A DNA stretch of 64,000 bases from Aquabacter sediminis. GTDB lineage: Bacteria > Pseudomonadota > Alphaproteobacteria > Rhizobiales > Xanthobacteraceae. The DNA is taken from NCBI RefSeq assembly GCF_028863665.1, contig NZ_JARBFX010000001.1:372001-436000 (forward strand). Direction: 5' to 3'. Positions 37,679-46,025 of the stretch are shown here, in pieces (within the stretch, counting starts at the first letter, position 1; each line of letters begins with the position of its first letter). The position numbers and the translations under genes were made by a program. The notes beneath the pieces were generated by a model, which was not told the DNA's origin, did no database searches, and saw only the letters and a list, made by a program, of their open reading frames with translations.

Positions 37679-38984
37679 GACGGCTGGTCCGGTCCCCGGG
37701 AACCTGCGGGCGCGGGGTCGGGAAGGGGATAGGCGAGGCATCCGCAAGACGGCGGCTGGCCGCTTCAGTCTGCCCGCTCGCCTCTTCATCGCCCCCAGGG
37801 GTGGCACGGGCCACGGCGGGATCTGCGGGAGGGGTCGGCCCCTTGATGGTCCAACGGCACAATCGGATGTCGAGCCGACGCTGTGCGATGTCCACGTGGA
37901 TGTGATCCTCGTGGTAGCCATCGGACCCCGGCCCGAGCACGGTGGTGAAATGCTCGCAGGCCGAGGCTTTCATCGCCGTCTGGAGGGAGAGCGGAAGCCC
38001 GTTCTTCTTCACCTCCAGCACGCGCTGGTCGGAAAGAACGAACCCGCCCACATCGATGGCATTGCCGCGGCCGTGCTCACTCATCTGGGCGCCGCGGATA
38101 CGGTTGCGCGACCGGCAGTCATAGGAGGCGGCGACCTTTATAGTCTCAAGCCGTGCGCCCAGGGTCTCGATAGCCGGTCCAATGTCTTGCCGCATCCAGT
38201 TCGTGACCGCCACCGCCGTGTCGCAGGCGAGAACGGCGGCCGGCTGGAGGGTCGCCAGATTGCCGTCCTGGAGGCGGATGGCGGAAACCTTCACCGCCAC
38301 CGGCAAGCCGCAGGCGCCGGGCGATTCGATGGCCGCGACGCGCACGGCGAGCATGGCCTGCTGCGCCACCAGACTGGCACAGGGACCGGGGAGATCCTCG
38401 CCCGCCACGGCCTCCACCGGCGCTGTCCGCTGCGGCCGGCCCACCTGGCTGCCGCTTGGGGGGGGCGGTGGCACCAACAGAGGGGCAACCTGCGGCTCCG
38501 TGCTTGTGGACGCCTGGGCGGCGGGAGCATCGCCTGCCGGTGCGTCTTCCTCGGCCTCGTCCAATTCGAGCGGCCGGGGCTCAGGGAGCGGCACATAGGC
38601 CACGCGCTTGCCGCCAATGGTGAGCGGCTGGGATGCACGGGCCGAGGCCGCGGGCGCGTCCGCAGCCTTGGGCTCCGGCTCCTGCGCCACGGTGGGGGCC
38701 GGAGGTGGCGGCGGGGGGCTCTGGAAAAGCTGGAAGAAATTGGGGGCAGGCGGGGCCGGAGCGGCTTCTGCCTGCGTCTCCACCTCCGTTTCCTCGCCCA
38801 ATTCAGCCTCGATGTCCGGCCGCGGCACGGGCAAGGGTACGGCCAAGGCGGGCGCCAAAGGGAACAGCAGGAAAGCCAGGGTCAGGGCCGTAGACGCCCC
38901 CCCGCCGTTCCGAATGGGGAATGGGAGCAAAGCGGGCGTCCACCGTCGCAGCGGCGGATGGGGAGCGGTGGAGCGCAGTCTCAT
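37665..38984 (-). CDS. Extensin-like C-terminal domain protein, probable peptidoglycan hydrolase
   Basis: A 439-residue protein from ATG 38984 with a signal-like hydrophobic segment (TALTLAFLLFPLAPALA) and a long Pro/Ala/Glu-rich linker (about 50-210). An extensin-like C-terminal domain follows. The domain has SEHGRGNAID and HEDHIHVDI, which match the SxHxxGxAxD and HxH zinc-ligand pattern of LAS/M15-type peptidoglycan peptidases. Cysteines at CDTA, CRSR and CEH may form disulfides, fitting the periplasm. It converges with the L,D-transpeptidase gene. A role in trimming peptide crosslinks is inference. Confidence 0.85.
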   Translation of the reverse strand: MRLRSTAPHPPLRRWTPALLPFPIRNGGGASTALTLAFLLFPLAPALAVPLPVPRPDIEAELGEETEVETQAEAAPAPPAPNFFQLFQSPPPPPPAPTVAQEPEPKAADAPAASARASQPLTIGGKRVAYVPLPEPRPLELDEAEEDAPAGDAPAAQASTSTEPQVAPLLVPPPPPSGSQVGRPQRTAPVEAVAGEDLPGPCASLVAQQAMLAVRVAAIESPGACGLPVAVKVSAIRLQDGNLATLQPAAVLACDTAVAVTNWMRQDIGPAIETLGARLETIKVAASYDCRSRNRIRGAQMSEHGRGNAIDVGGFVLSDQRVLEVKKNGLPLSLQTAMKASACEHFTTVLGPGSDGYHEDHIHVDIAQRRLDIRLCRWTIKGPTPPADPAVARATPGGDEEASGQTEAASRRLADASPIPFPTPRPQVPGDRTSRPKGG

Positions 38985-39125
38985 TCCTGCAATGATAGTT
39001 AAAAAAGCCTGAAAAATGAATTCCCCCCGTCGGATGGCAGCGCGCCGTTGTCCCGGCGCCCGGATCATGGTTCTTGAATGGGTGAGAGCGGGGCGCCAAA
39101 TCTCGGCGCCGGAGCGGGATGAGAG

Positions 39126-39830
39126 ATGCACGGCCTGAAAGCGCTCCTTTTGGACAAGGACGGCACGTTGGTGCATTTCGATCGCACCTGGGGGCCATCG
39201 GCAGGCCATGTGATGCAGGTGCTGGCCAATGGCGATGCCGCCGCCCTCGCCCGCCTGGAAGCCGTGAGCCACTATCTGCCGGACGAGGAACGGTTCCTGC
39301 CCTCCTCCCCCCTGGTGTCCGGATCATCGGCACATTACGGCCCCTTGTGGGCCGAAGCGCTCGGGGAGCCGGCAAGCCAGAGCCTGTTTGACCGGATCGA
39401 CCATCTCTTTCGCGAGGCTGGACTGCGCCACCTCACGCCCATCGGCAATCCCGCCTCCGTGCTCGGCGCGCTCCACGCTGCAGGGCTGCGCCTCGCCATC
39501 GTCACCAATGATGCGGAAGCCAATGCCCGCACCCAGGCGGATGCCCTTGGTGTTTTGCCCTTTCTGGACTGCGTGCACGGTTATGATTCCGGCTTTGGGT
39601 CGAAGCCTGACCCAGGCATGGTGACTGCGGCCGCCCAATTCTTCGGCCTTCACCCTGGGGAGGTGGCGGTTGTCGGCGATAGCGCCCATGATCTGTCTGC
39701 CGCGCGGGGCGCGGGAGCGCGATTCATCCTGGTGCGCTCCGGCCCCGCGCCGGTGGAGGATCTCATGCCGCAGTCCGACATGGTGGTCGATTCCATCGAC
39801 GACCTGCCCTCCACGCTCGTGAACTCTTAA
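39126..39830 (+). CDS. HAD-family phosphatase (phosphoglycolate phosphatase-like)
   Basis: A 234-residue HAD hydrolase. Motif I is LLDKDGTLV (nucleophile Asp at residue 10, acid/base Asp at 12), motif II is AIVTND, motif III includes the Lys of GSKPDP, and motif IV is VVGDSAHD. A cap domain lies between motifs I and II, as in the Gph/PGP subfamily. The substrate is a small phosphate ester not determinable here. The next gene's GTG start follows immediately (39832). Confidence 0.9.
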   Translation: MHGLKALLLDKDGTLVHFDRTWGPSAGHVMQVLANGDAAALARLEAVSHYLPDEERFLPSSPLVSGSSAHYGPLWAEALGEPASQSLFDRIDHLFREAGLRHLTPIGNPASVLGALHAAGLRLAIVTNDAEANARTQADALGVLPFLDCVHGYDSGFGSKPDPGMVTAAAQFFGLHPGEVAVVGDSAHDLSAARGAGARFILVRSGPAPVEDLMPQSDMVVDSIDDLPSTLVNS

Positions 39831-39831
39831 G

Positions 39832-40623
39832 GTGCGCCGCGTGCTGAAGCGCAGTCTCTATGTGGAAGAACGCCAATCGGGCCTCGCCGCCTGGAGCCTG
39901 CGGCTTGCCGTCTTCGCCATCCCCGTCATCGCCCTCGCCGCCGGCCTCTACCGGGCGGGCATCCTGACCTTCGAGCCGGCGCTTGCGGCGCTCGGCACCG
40001 GGCTGGTCCTTGCCCTGTGCGGAGGGCTTCTGGGCCTTATCGCCTTCATCTCCATCTGGGAAAGCGGCTGGAAAGGCATGGGCCGGGCGATCGGCGCCAT
40101 GGCCATTGCCCTCATCCTGCTGGCGGGACCGGCTGCGGTACTGGCGCGCGGCGTAATGCTGCCACCGCTCACCGACATCACCACCGATCCGGCAGATCCC
40201 CCCCGCTTCCGGGCCATGGGCTTTGCCCGCCCGCGCGAGGCCAATCCCGTGGATTATGCCGGCGCAGCCGCTGCTGCCTTGCAGCGCGCCTCCTATCCCA
40301 GCATCAAGCCCATCGACTTGGATGCGACCCCCGAAGAAGCCTTCAACACCGTTCTCGCCCTGGTGCAGAAGCGCCACTGGCGCATCGTGGACCTCGTGCC
40401 CCCGCGCGGCGGCGTGCGTGATGGCCAGATCGAGGCCATTGCGGTCAATCCCGTCATGGGGTTTCGCACCGACGTGGTGATCCGCGTGCGCCCGACCGCC
40501 AAGGGCGCCCGGGTGGATGTGCGGTCCGCCTCGCGCTATGGAATCCATGACCTTGGGGAAAATGCTTGGCGCGTCACCAGCCTCATGACGGACCTCAGCG
40601 CCGAGCGCCGCAAGAAGCGTTGA
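39832..40623 (+). CDS. DUF1499 membrane protein
   Basis: A 263-residue protein with three N-terminal hydrophobic helices (about 20-42, 48-75 and 85-105) followed by a DUF1499 soluble domain (YPSIKPIDLDATPEEAF, RSASRYGIHDLGENAWR). The start is GTG at 39832 or the in-frame GTG at 39841; it lies 1 base after the HAD gene stop, so the two are coupled. The function of DUF1499 is unknown to me. Confidence 0.85.
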   Translation: MRRVLKRSLYVEERQSGLAAWSLRLAVFAIPVIALAAGLYRAGILTFEPALAALGTGLVLALCGGLLGLIAFISIWESGWKGMGRAIGAMAIALILLAGPAAVLARGVMLPPLTDITTDPADPPRFRAMGFARPREANPVDYAGAAAAALQRASYPSIKPIDLDATPEEAFNTVLALVQKRHWRIVDLVPPRGGVRDGQIEAIAVNPVMGFRTDVVIRVRPTAKGARVDVRSASRYGIHDLGENAWRVTSLMTDLSAERRKKR

Positions 40624-40766
40624 CGCCGCGTGACCCAACGAGGGCTTGGTCCGCTTGACGGCTCCGGCGCCCGCGGGCACATGACAACCTGCGTGACGCG
40701 GGGGCTTCACGCGAGATGTCGCGTGTCGCCACACCGCACGCGTCCGGCGCGGACAAGGTCCCCCGC

Positions 40767-41939
40767 ATGAACAGCGCGCTGTTTCTTCTCGTCATCAACA
40801 TGGCCATCGGCCTTTGCTTTGCCGCCGGTTTCCTTGCATTGGGCTATCGGGCCTCGACCCGGCTGGGACAATGGTGCGCCGCGGGCTTCCTCGCCGCCAC
40901 CGCGACCGCTGCGACCGAAGCCTTGAGCTTCACCCTTCCTGCGCCCCGCCTCGTCTCCGCCCTGTCGTTCGGCTTCCTCATGCTGGCGGCGGTGCTGATC
41001 GTTGCGGGTGTGCGCACCTGCTATCGCTCGAATGCCTCGAACCGGGGTCTGTTTGTCTTCGGCATCATCCTGGTCGTGATCAATCCCCTGGTGATCTACG
41101 ACCTGCCGCGCGGCACCTGGCAGCATGCCCTCGCCTACCAACTGCCGTTCGCGACGGTCTTCGCATGGGGCAGTGTCAGCGTGCTGGCCCGGGGGCGCCG
41201 GGGCGTCGACGTCGCCGTGGGAATTGTGCTGCTGGCGGTGGCGGTCCACTTCCTGGCCAAGGGAGTGTTGGGTCCCATGGTGGGCGGCAAGCAGGCGCCC
41301 GGTGTTCAGGATTATGTGTTCAGCCTCTATGCCTATTATTCCCAGACGCTTGGCAGCGTGCTCTCCCTGGCAATGGGGATGAGCCTGATGGCGCTGCTCA
41401 CCGTGGAGGTCATGACCGAGCATGCGCGGCGCCTTCAGAAGGACGCCTTGTCTGGACTACGCAACCGCAGCGCCTTCTTCGCTGACGCCGCTGAGGCGCT
41501 GGCGCGCCTGCCCTTCGGGCAAACCGCAGCGATCATCATCTGTGATCTCGACCACTTCAAATCCATCAATGATCGCTTCGGCCACGCGGCAGGGGATGAG
41601 GTGATCACGGGTTTTGGCCGTCTCCTGAGCGCCATGGCCGCGCGCGACGGCATTGCCGGCCGCATTGGTGGAGAAGAATTCTGCCTCTTCCTGCCAGGCG
41701 CAGGCGTGGAGGACAGCAAGGCCGTGGTGGAACGCCTGCGCAGCGGGCTTGCGACCGCCCGGTTTGACCTCTTGCCCGAGGGCAGCAGCGTGACGGCGAG
41801 CTTCGGCATTGCCTTCAGCCAAGCTTCGGAATCCTGCGCCGATGCCGTCCGCCGCGCAGATCTGGCGCTTTATCGCGCCAAGGCCGAGGGCCGAAACGGC
41901 TATAGCATTGCGCCGTCCACGCCCAGATCACCCCCTTGA
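40767..41939 (+). CDS. Membrane-bound diguanylate cyclase (GGDEF)
   Basis: A 390-residue protein from ATG 40767, which follows an AAGG site. Six or seven hydrophobic helices occupy residues 1-215. The GGDEF domain follows, with DALSGLRNR at its start, ICDLDHFKSINDRFGH, and an active-site GGEEF, so it should make cyclic di-GMP. The RxxD inhibitory site expected five residues before GGEEF is not present (ARDG instead), which suggests no product feedback there. The sensory signal is unknown. An ATG at 40716 would add 17 polar residues. Confidence 0.93.
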   Translation: MNSALFLLVINMAIGLCFAAGFLALGYRASTRLGQWCAAGFLAATATAATEALSFTLPAPRLVSALSFGFLMLAAVLIVAGVRTCYRSNASNRGLFVFGIILVVINPLVIYDLPRGTWQHALAYQLPFATVFAWGSVSVLARGRRGVDVAVGIVLLAVAVHFLAKGVLGPMVGGKQAPGVQDYVFSLYAYYSQTLGSVLSLAMGMSLMALLTVEVMTEHARRLQKDALSGLRNRSAFFADAAEALARLPFGQTAAIIICDLDHFKSINDRFGHAAGDEVITGFGRLLSAMAARDGIAGRIGGEEFCLFLPGAGVEDSKAVVERLRSGLATARFDLLPEGSSVTASFGIAFSQASESCADAVRRADLALYRAKAEGRNGYSIAPSTPRSPP

Positions 41940-42027
41940 GAGGCAAAGGGGCAACAGCTGGCCGGCAACCGCAGGAACGGTGAAAATCGTCATTGCTGCG
42001 GCAGGTTGGCTCTTATTTGATGCGGCT

Positions 42028-42600
42028 ATGACATCGGACCCTCACCAAAGCCCGGATGCCGCGCACCCGGCTCTCGCCGTCCTTGACCGGCCGCAGGACG
42101 GAGCGGCAGGACAAGGCGATGGCACTGCCCCGCCCCTGCGCCGGCAGGTCCTGCTGTGGGGATGGCGGGCGCTTGGGGCGGCGCTGGCCGTGGGGGCCAT
42201 GGAACTGGCCGCGGACCTTGGCGAGACTCCCATCTCGCTGATCCCCTTTGCCACCTCCATCGCGGTGGTGATGGGCATGCCCGATGCCGACCCCGCCCAG
42301 CCACGGGCACTGATCGGCGGCCACGTCATTTCGAGCCTCATCGGTCTGGCGGTGCTCTGGCTGGCGGGGCCTTCCTATCCCGCGGCGGCAGCCGCCGTGG
42401 GCATCGCCTTCTTCGCCATGCAGGCCACCCGCACCCTCCACCCGCCAGCCGGAATTGATCCGATCATCATCGTGCTGGAGCAGTTGTCGCCCACCTTCCT
42501 GCTGGTGCCGGTGGCAACGGGCTGCGCGCTGCTGGTGGCCTATACCTATGTGTGGCACACCCTTGCGGGCGGGCCGGCTTGGCCGCGCCGCTGGCTTTAA
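42028..42600 (+). CDS. HPP-family integral membrane protein
   Basis: A 190-residue protein with a polar N-terminus, then about four membrane helices and the HPP signature TLHPPAGIDP. FATSIAVVMGMPDADPAQPR also fits the family. Some HPP proteins transport nitrite, but the function here is open. ATG 42028 is preferred over an upstream ATG at 41809 because that would overlap the GGDEF gene. Confidence 0.85.
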   Translation: MTSDPHQSPDAAHPALAVLDRPQDGAAGQGDGTAPPLRRQVLLWGWRALGAALAVGAMELAADLGETPISLIPFATSIAVVMGMPDADPAQPRALIGGHVISSLIGLAVLWLAGPSYPAAAAAVGIAFFAMQATRTLHPPAGIDPIIIVLEQLSPTFLLVPVATGCALLVAYTYVWHTLAGGPAWPRRWL

Positions 42601-42606
42601 GGCTGC

Positions 42607-43974
42607 TCAGGAGCGGTGCTGGGTCTCGTCCCAGCCACCGATCTGATCCTCCGCCAAGGGCGGGGGTGGCGTCTTGCCGGCGAGCCGCAGTGTGCGATTG
42701 AGGAGCAATTCGTAGATCGGTTCCCCGCCCAACGCATCGGCCACCATGTTGGCGAAGACGCAGGTGAGAATGACCGGAACGAGCAAGGTGTAGGCGCCGG
42801 TCAGTTCGGCCACCAGCACCATTCCCACCAGCGGCGCCCGCACGGCGGACGAGAACAGCCCACCCATGGCCGCGACGCCGAGGGCGGCGAGCGCACCGGG
42901 CGGCAGGCCGATGACGAAGTCCAGGGCCGTCCCGAAAAGAACGCCGATAGACGTGGCGAGGGCCAGGATCGGCGCGAAGATCCCGCCCGGAACCCCTGTG
43001 GAATAGCTGGCCATGGTCATGACGAAGCGGATCACCACGATGCTGGCCAGGACGAGCAATGGCAGGCGCTCCTGCGCCAACGCGACAGCCAATTGTTCGC
43101 CGCCGAGGGTGGCCTCTGGCCGCACGATCAGCAGGATACCAATGACCGCCCCGACCACGGCAGGTACAAGGTAGAATGACCATTTCAGCCCAACCGCGCG
43201 GGCGGCGTCGAGCGACCACAGAACCGACTTGTTGAACACCACGCCCACGGCGCCGAGAATGGCACCCAGCACGACAAAGGCCGGCAGCATGGCGAGCGGC
43301 ATGTCGGGCACGTCGATTCGCATGTCCGGTCCGACGCCGGCGATGCTCTCCGTGACAATGGCGCTTGTCACCGAGGCAAGGATCACCGCCGTATAGGTGC
43401 GCAAACCATAGGGAAATTGCCGGCGCGTTTCCTCGATGACGAACAGGATGGCCGCCAGCGGTGCATTGAAGGCGGCGGCAAGTCCCGCCGCGCCGCCGGC
43501 AGCGAGCAGCCCGCGCATGTCCCGGGTGGACAGGCCGAACCGGTCGGCGCAGGCCTGGGCCACGGAGGCCCCCATATGGATGGTCGGCCCTTCCCGGCCG
43601 ACCACCAGCCCGGACCCCAGCGCCAGCACGCCGCCGACGAACTTCACCGGCAGGATGCGCCACCAGCGCACCTCGCGCAGGCCCTCCATGGCGCCTTCGA
43701 TCTCCTGGACGCCGGAGCCGGCCGCCTCCGGGCAATAGGTGCGCACCAGCCACACCGAGGCCAGCACCATCACTGCGGCGATGAGCGCCATTCCGGGCAG
43801 AAGGAGCGGACCGGCCAGTGTGTCGTGCACGAGAGCCGGCCAATGGGCGGCGCCTTCCGTTGAAATGTGGAAGACGGTGCCGATGGCGCCCACCACGGAG
43901 CCCACCAGGATGGCGATTGCGAAATAGGCGAAGTCGTGAAGGCGGCCAGTCGTATCCGTCTTGCTGTCCTGCAC
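42607..43974 (-). CDS. clcA: ClC-family chloride/proton antiporter
   Basis: A 455-residue ClC protein with about ten membrane segments. The ion-selectivity motifs are GSGVQEIEG (the common GSGIP varied), GREGPTIHMG with the gating Glu, and GVPGGIFAP. The second glutamate, needed for proton exchange in bacterial antiporters, is present in VIEETRRQFPYG. It is therefore more likely an H+/Cl- exchanger than a channel. It has no CBS domains. It converges with the HPP gene, 6 bases apart. Confidence 0.92.
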   Translation of the reverse strand: MQDSKTDTTGRLHDFAYFAIAILVGSVVGAIGTVFHISTEGAAHWPALVHDTLAGPLLLPGMALIAAVMVLASVWLVRTYCPEAAGSGVQEIEGAMEGLREVRWWRILPVKFVGGVLALGSGLVVGREGPTIHMGASVAQACADRFGLSTRDMRGLLAAGGAAGLAAAFNAPLAAILFVIEETRRQFPYGLRTYTAVILASVTSAIVTESIAGVGPDMRIDVPDMPLAMLPAFVVLGAILGAVGVVFNKSVLWSLDAARAVGLKWSFYLVPAVVGAVIGILLIVRPEATLGGEQLAVALAQERLPLLVLASIVVIRFVMTMASYSTGVPGGIFAPILALATSIGVLFGTALDFVIGLPPGALAALGVAAMGGLFSSAVRAPLVGMVLVAELTGAYTLLVPVILTCVFANMVADALGGEPIYELLLNRTLRLAGKTPPPPLAEDQIGGWDETQHRS

Positions 43975-44094
43975 GAAGCCAGCCTCCCCCTCGCCGCCCA
44001 GATGCAGCCCGTCCCCTCAACGAGATAACGGAGGCCGCTTGTCCACCGCAAGGTCAATCGGCACCCAGTAGCGCCGATTGACCGAACACGCCGC

Positions 44095-45855
44095 TCAGGC
44101 TTCCGCTGCAAGCACGGGCGCGCCGGCCTCCACCAGCCGGCGTGGCGCCCCCTCCCCCTGCAGAATCAGGATCCGGTCATGCAGTCCCTTCAGGGTTGCG
44201 CGATGGCCGATGGACAGAAGCGTCGTTCCCGCCATGCGATGGCGCAGCAGGTGGTAGACGGCCGCCTCGGACGGCTCGTCCAGCGCAGCGGTGGCTTCGT
44301 CCAGCAGCAGGATGGCGGGCTTGGCCAGAAGCGCACGTGCGAGCGAGAGACGCTGCTGCTCGCCAAGGGACAGGACATGAGGCCAGAGGCCGGATTCGTC
44401 CAGTCGCCCGCAGAGGCCCGGCAGGCCTACCGCCTCAAGGACCGCGCACATTTCCTCGCGCGTGTGGAGCTGCGGATCCTGCGGATAGGCCAAGGCCGCA
44501 TCGAGCCGCCCGACCGGCACATAGGGCTTCTGGGGCAGAATCATCAGGCGGCCCGGCGCCTCGATGCCAAGGCGGCCCGATCCGAAGGGCCAGATGCCGG
44601 CCATGGCGCGGAAGAGGGTGGTCTTGCCCGACCCCGACGGCCCCATGACCAGCACATGCTCGCCCCGCGCGATGGAAACCCCCTCAACCTTGATGATGGG
44701 GGCGTCCGTGGGGAGGCGAATGTCCATTTCCTCCATGGCCACCGCTTGCGGCACGTCCGAGGCGGGAACAGGGGTCCGCACGAAGGCAGGGGTGTGCGCC
44801 TGCGCCTTCGCCGCCACCATGGAGGCCTCGAAGCCGGTGAGCCGGTTCACCACCGCCGCCCACTCCGCAAGGGTCGAATAGGAGGTGATGAAGAAGGAGA
44901 AGGAGCCCTGCACGGAGGAAAAGGCACTGGCCGTCTGCATCAGCGGCCCGAGCAGGATGGCGCCGGAGAAGTAAGCGGGCGAGACCACCACGAAGGGGAA
45001 GATGGTGGAGATCTGGTTGTAGCCGGCGGTGAACCAGGTCAGGCGCTTCTGCGCCCGCATGAGGTCGAAGAAATTGCCCCAGATCCGCTCGAACCGGCCG
45101 GACAGGTGGCGCTCCTCCGCCTGCTCTCCCTTGAGGAGTGCGATCTGCTCGCTGTTCTCGCGCACCCGCACCAGATCCACGCGGAAATCCGCCTCATAGC
45201 GCTGCTGATTGTAGTTGAGCCGCACCAGGGGCCGGCCGATCAAATGGGCGAGCCAGGTGCCCACCGCCGCATAGATGAGCGCGGCCCAGAACAGATAGCC
45301 CGGCACCACCATTTCCGTGCCGAAAAGCTGGAGGTCATACGAGCCCGATAGGCCCCACAGGATGACGCTGAAGGAGATGAGCGAGACCACCGTGCCCAGG
45401 AGCCCGATGCCAACCCCGATGGTCTGGGACACGAACAGGTTCACGTCCTGCGCGATGCGCTGATCGGGATTATCGGCGGGATCGCCGGAGAGGCGCAGGC
45501 GATAATGGGTGTCGTCGGTGAGCCAGTGCCCCATATAGCGTGTAGTCAGCCAGCGCCGCCAGCGTATCTCAAGCCACTGCTTCAAGTAGATCTGATAAAC
45601 CGCGACAGCGATGGCGCAGACAGCGATGGCACAGAAGATCAGAAGCTGGTGTTTGAACTCGGGGTAATTCTTTTCCTGGATGGCATTATAGAAGGCGGAA
45701 TTCCACTCATTGAGCAGAACGGTCGCATAGACCCACGCCAGCTCAAGCGCGATCACCGCGCCGAGCAGACCAAGCGCGATCCAGCGCTCCTCGCTCTTGA
45801 AGTAGGGAATCGCAAGCCGGCGGATGTCGCCGAGGAGAGTGAAGAAGGCTTTCAT
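44095..45855 (-). CDS. ABC transporter with SbmA/BacA-like membrane domain and fused ATPase
   Basis: A 586-residue half-transporter. The N-terminal part has about six membrane helices with the SbmA/BacA/YddA-type pattern VLLNEWNSAFYNAIQ and LEIRWRRWLTTRYM. The C-terminal ATPase has Walker A GPSGSGKTT, the signature LSLGEQQR in place of LSGGQ, and Walker B ILLLDEATAALDE. Bradyrhizobium BclA and mycobacterial Rv1819c share this layout and import peptides or corrinoids. The substrate here is not known. ATG 45855 is the start. Confidence 0.88.
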   Translation of the reverse strand: MKAFFTLLGDIRRLAIPYFKSEERWIALGLLGAVIALELAWVYATVLLNEWNSAFYNAIQEKNYPEFKHQLLIFCAIAVCAIAVAVYQIYLKQWLEIRWRRWLTTRYMGHWLTDDTHYRLRLSGDPADNPDQRIAQDVNLFVSQTIGVGIGLLGTVVSLISFSVILWGLSGSYDLQLFGTEMVVPGYLFWAALIYAAVGTWLAHLIGRPLVRLNYNQQRYEADFRVDLVRVRENSEQIALLKGEQAEERHLSGRFERIWGNFFDLMRAQKRLTWFTAGYNQISTIFPFVVVSPAYFSGAILLGPLMQTASAFSSVQGSFSFFITSYSTLAEWAAVVNRLTGFEASMVAAKAQAHTPAFVRTPVPASDVPQAVAMEEMDIRLPTDAPIIKVEGVSIARGEHVLVMGPSGSGKTTLFRAMAGIWPFGSGRLGIEAPGRLMILPQKPYVPVGRLDAALAYPQDPQLHTREEMCAVLEAVGLPGLCGRLDESGLWPHVLSLGEQQRLSLARALLAKPAILLLDEATAALDEPSEAAVYHLLRHRMAGTTLLSIGHRATLKGLHDRILILQGEGAPRRLVEAGAPVLAAEA

Positions 45856-46025
45856 GCGGGCAAGGTTCCGATTCAGGCCCGCACCTTACTCCACTTTCAT
45901 CTGGCAGAAGGATGACCGGCACATTACCGGTTCTTCATTCCCGCATCCGTGATCGGAGAGCGGCGCCGGCCTGCCGCTCCGTCATGGAGACTTCCAGCCG
46001 GCGCCCTGTGGTCAGATGTGCGCTA

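Noticed and set aside
37617-39002. 461-residue plus-strand frame opposite the extensin-like gene
   Set aside because: The minus-strand product has a signal peptide and conserved metal-binding motifs; the plus frame has neither and no ribosome site.
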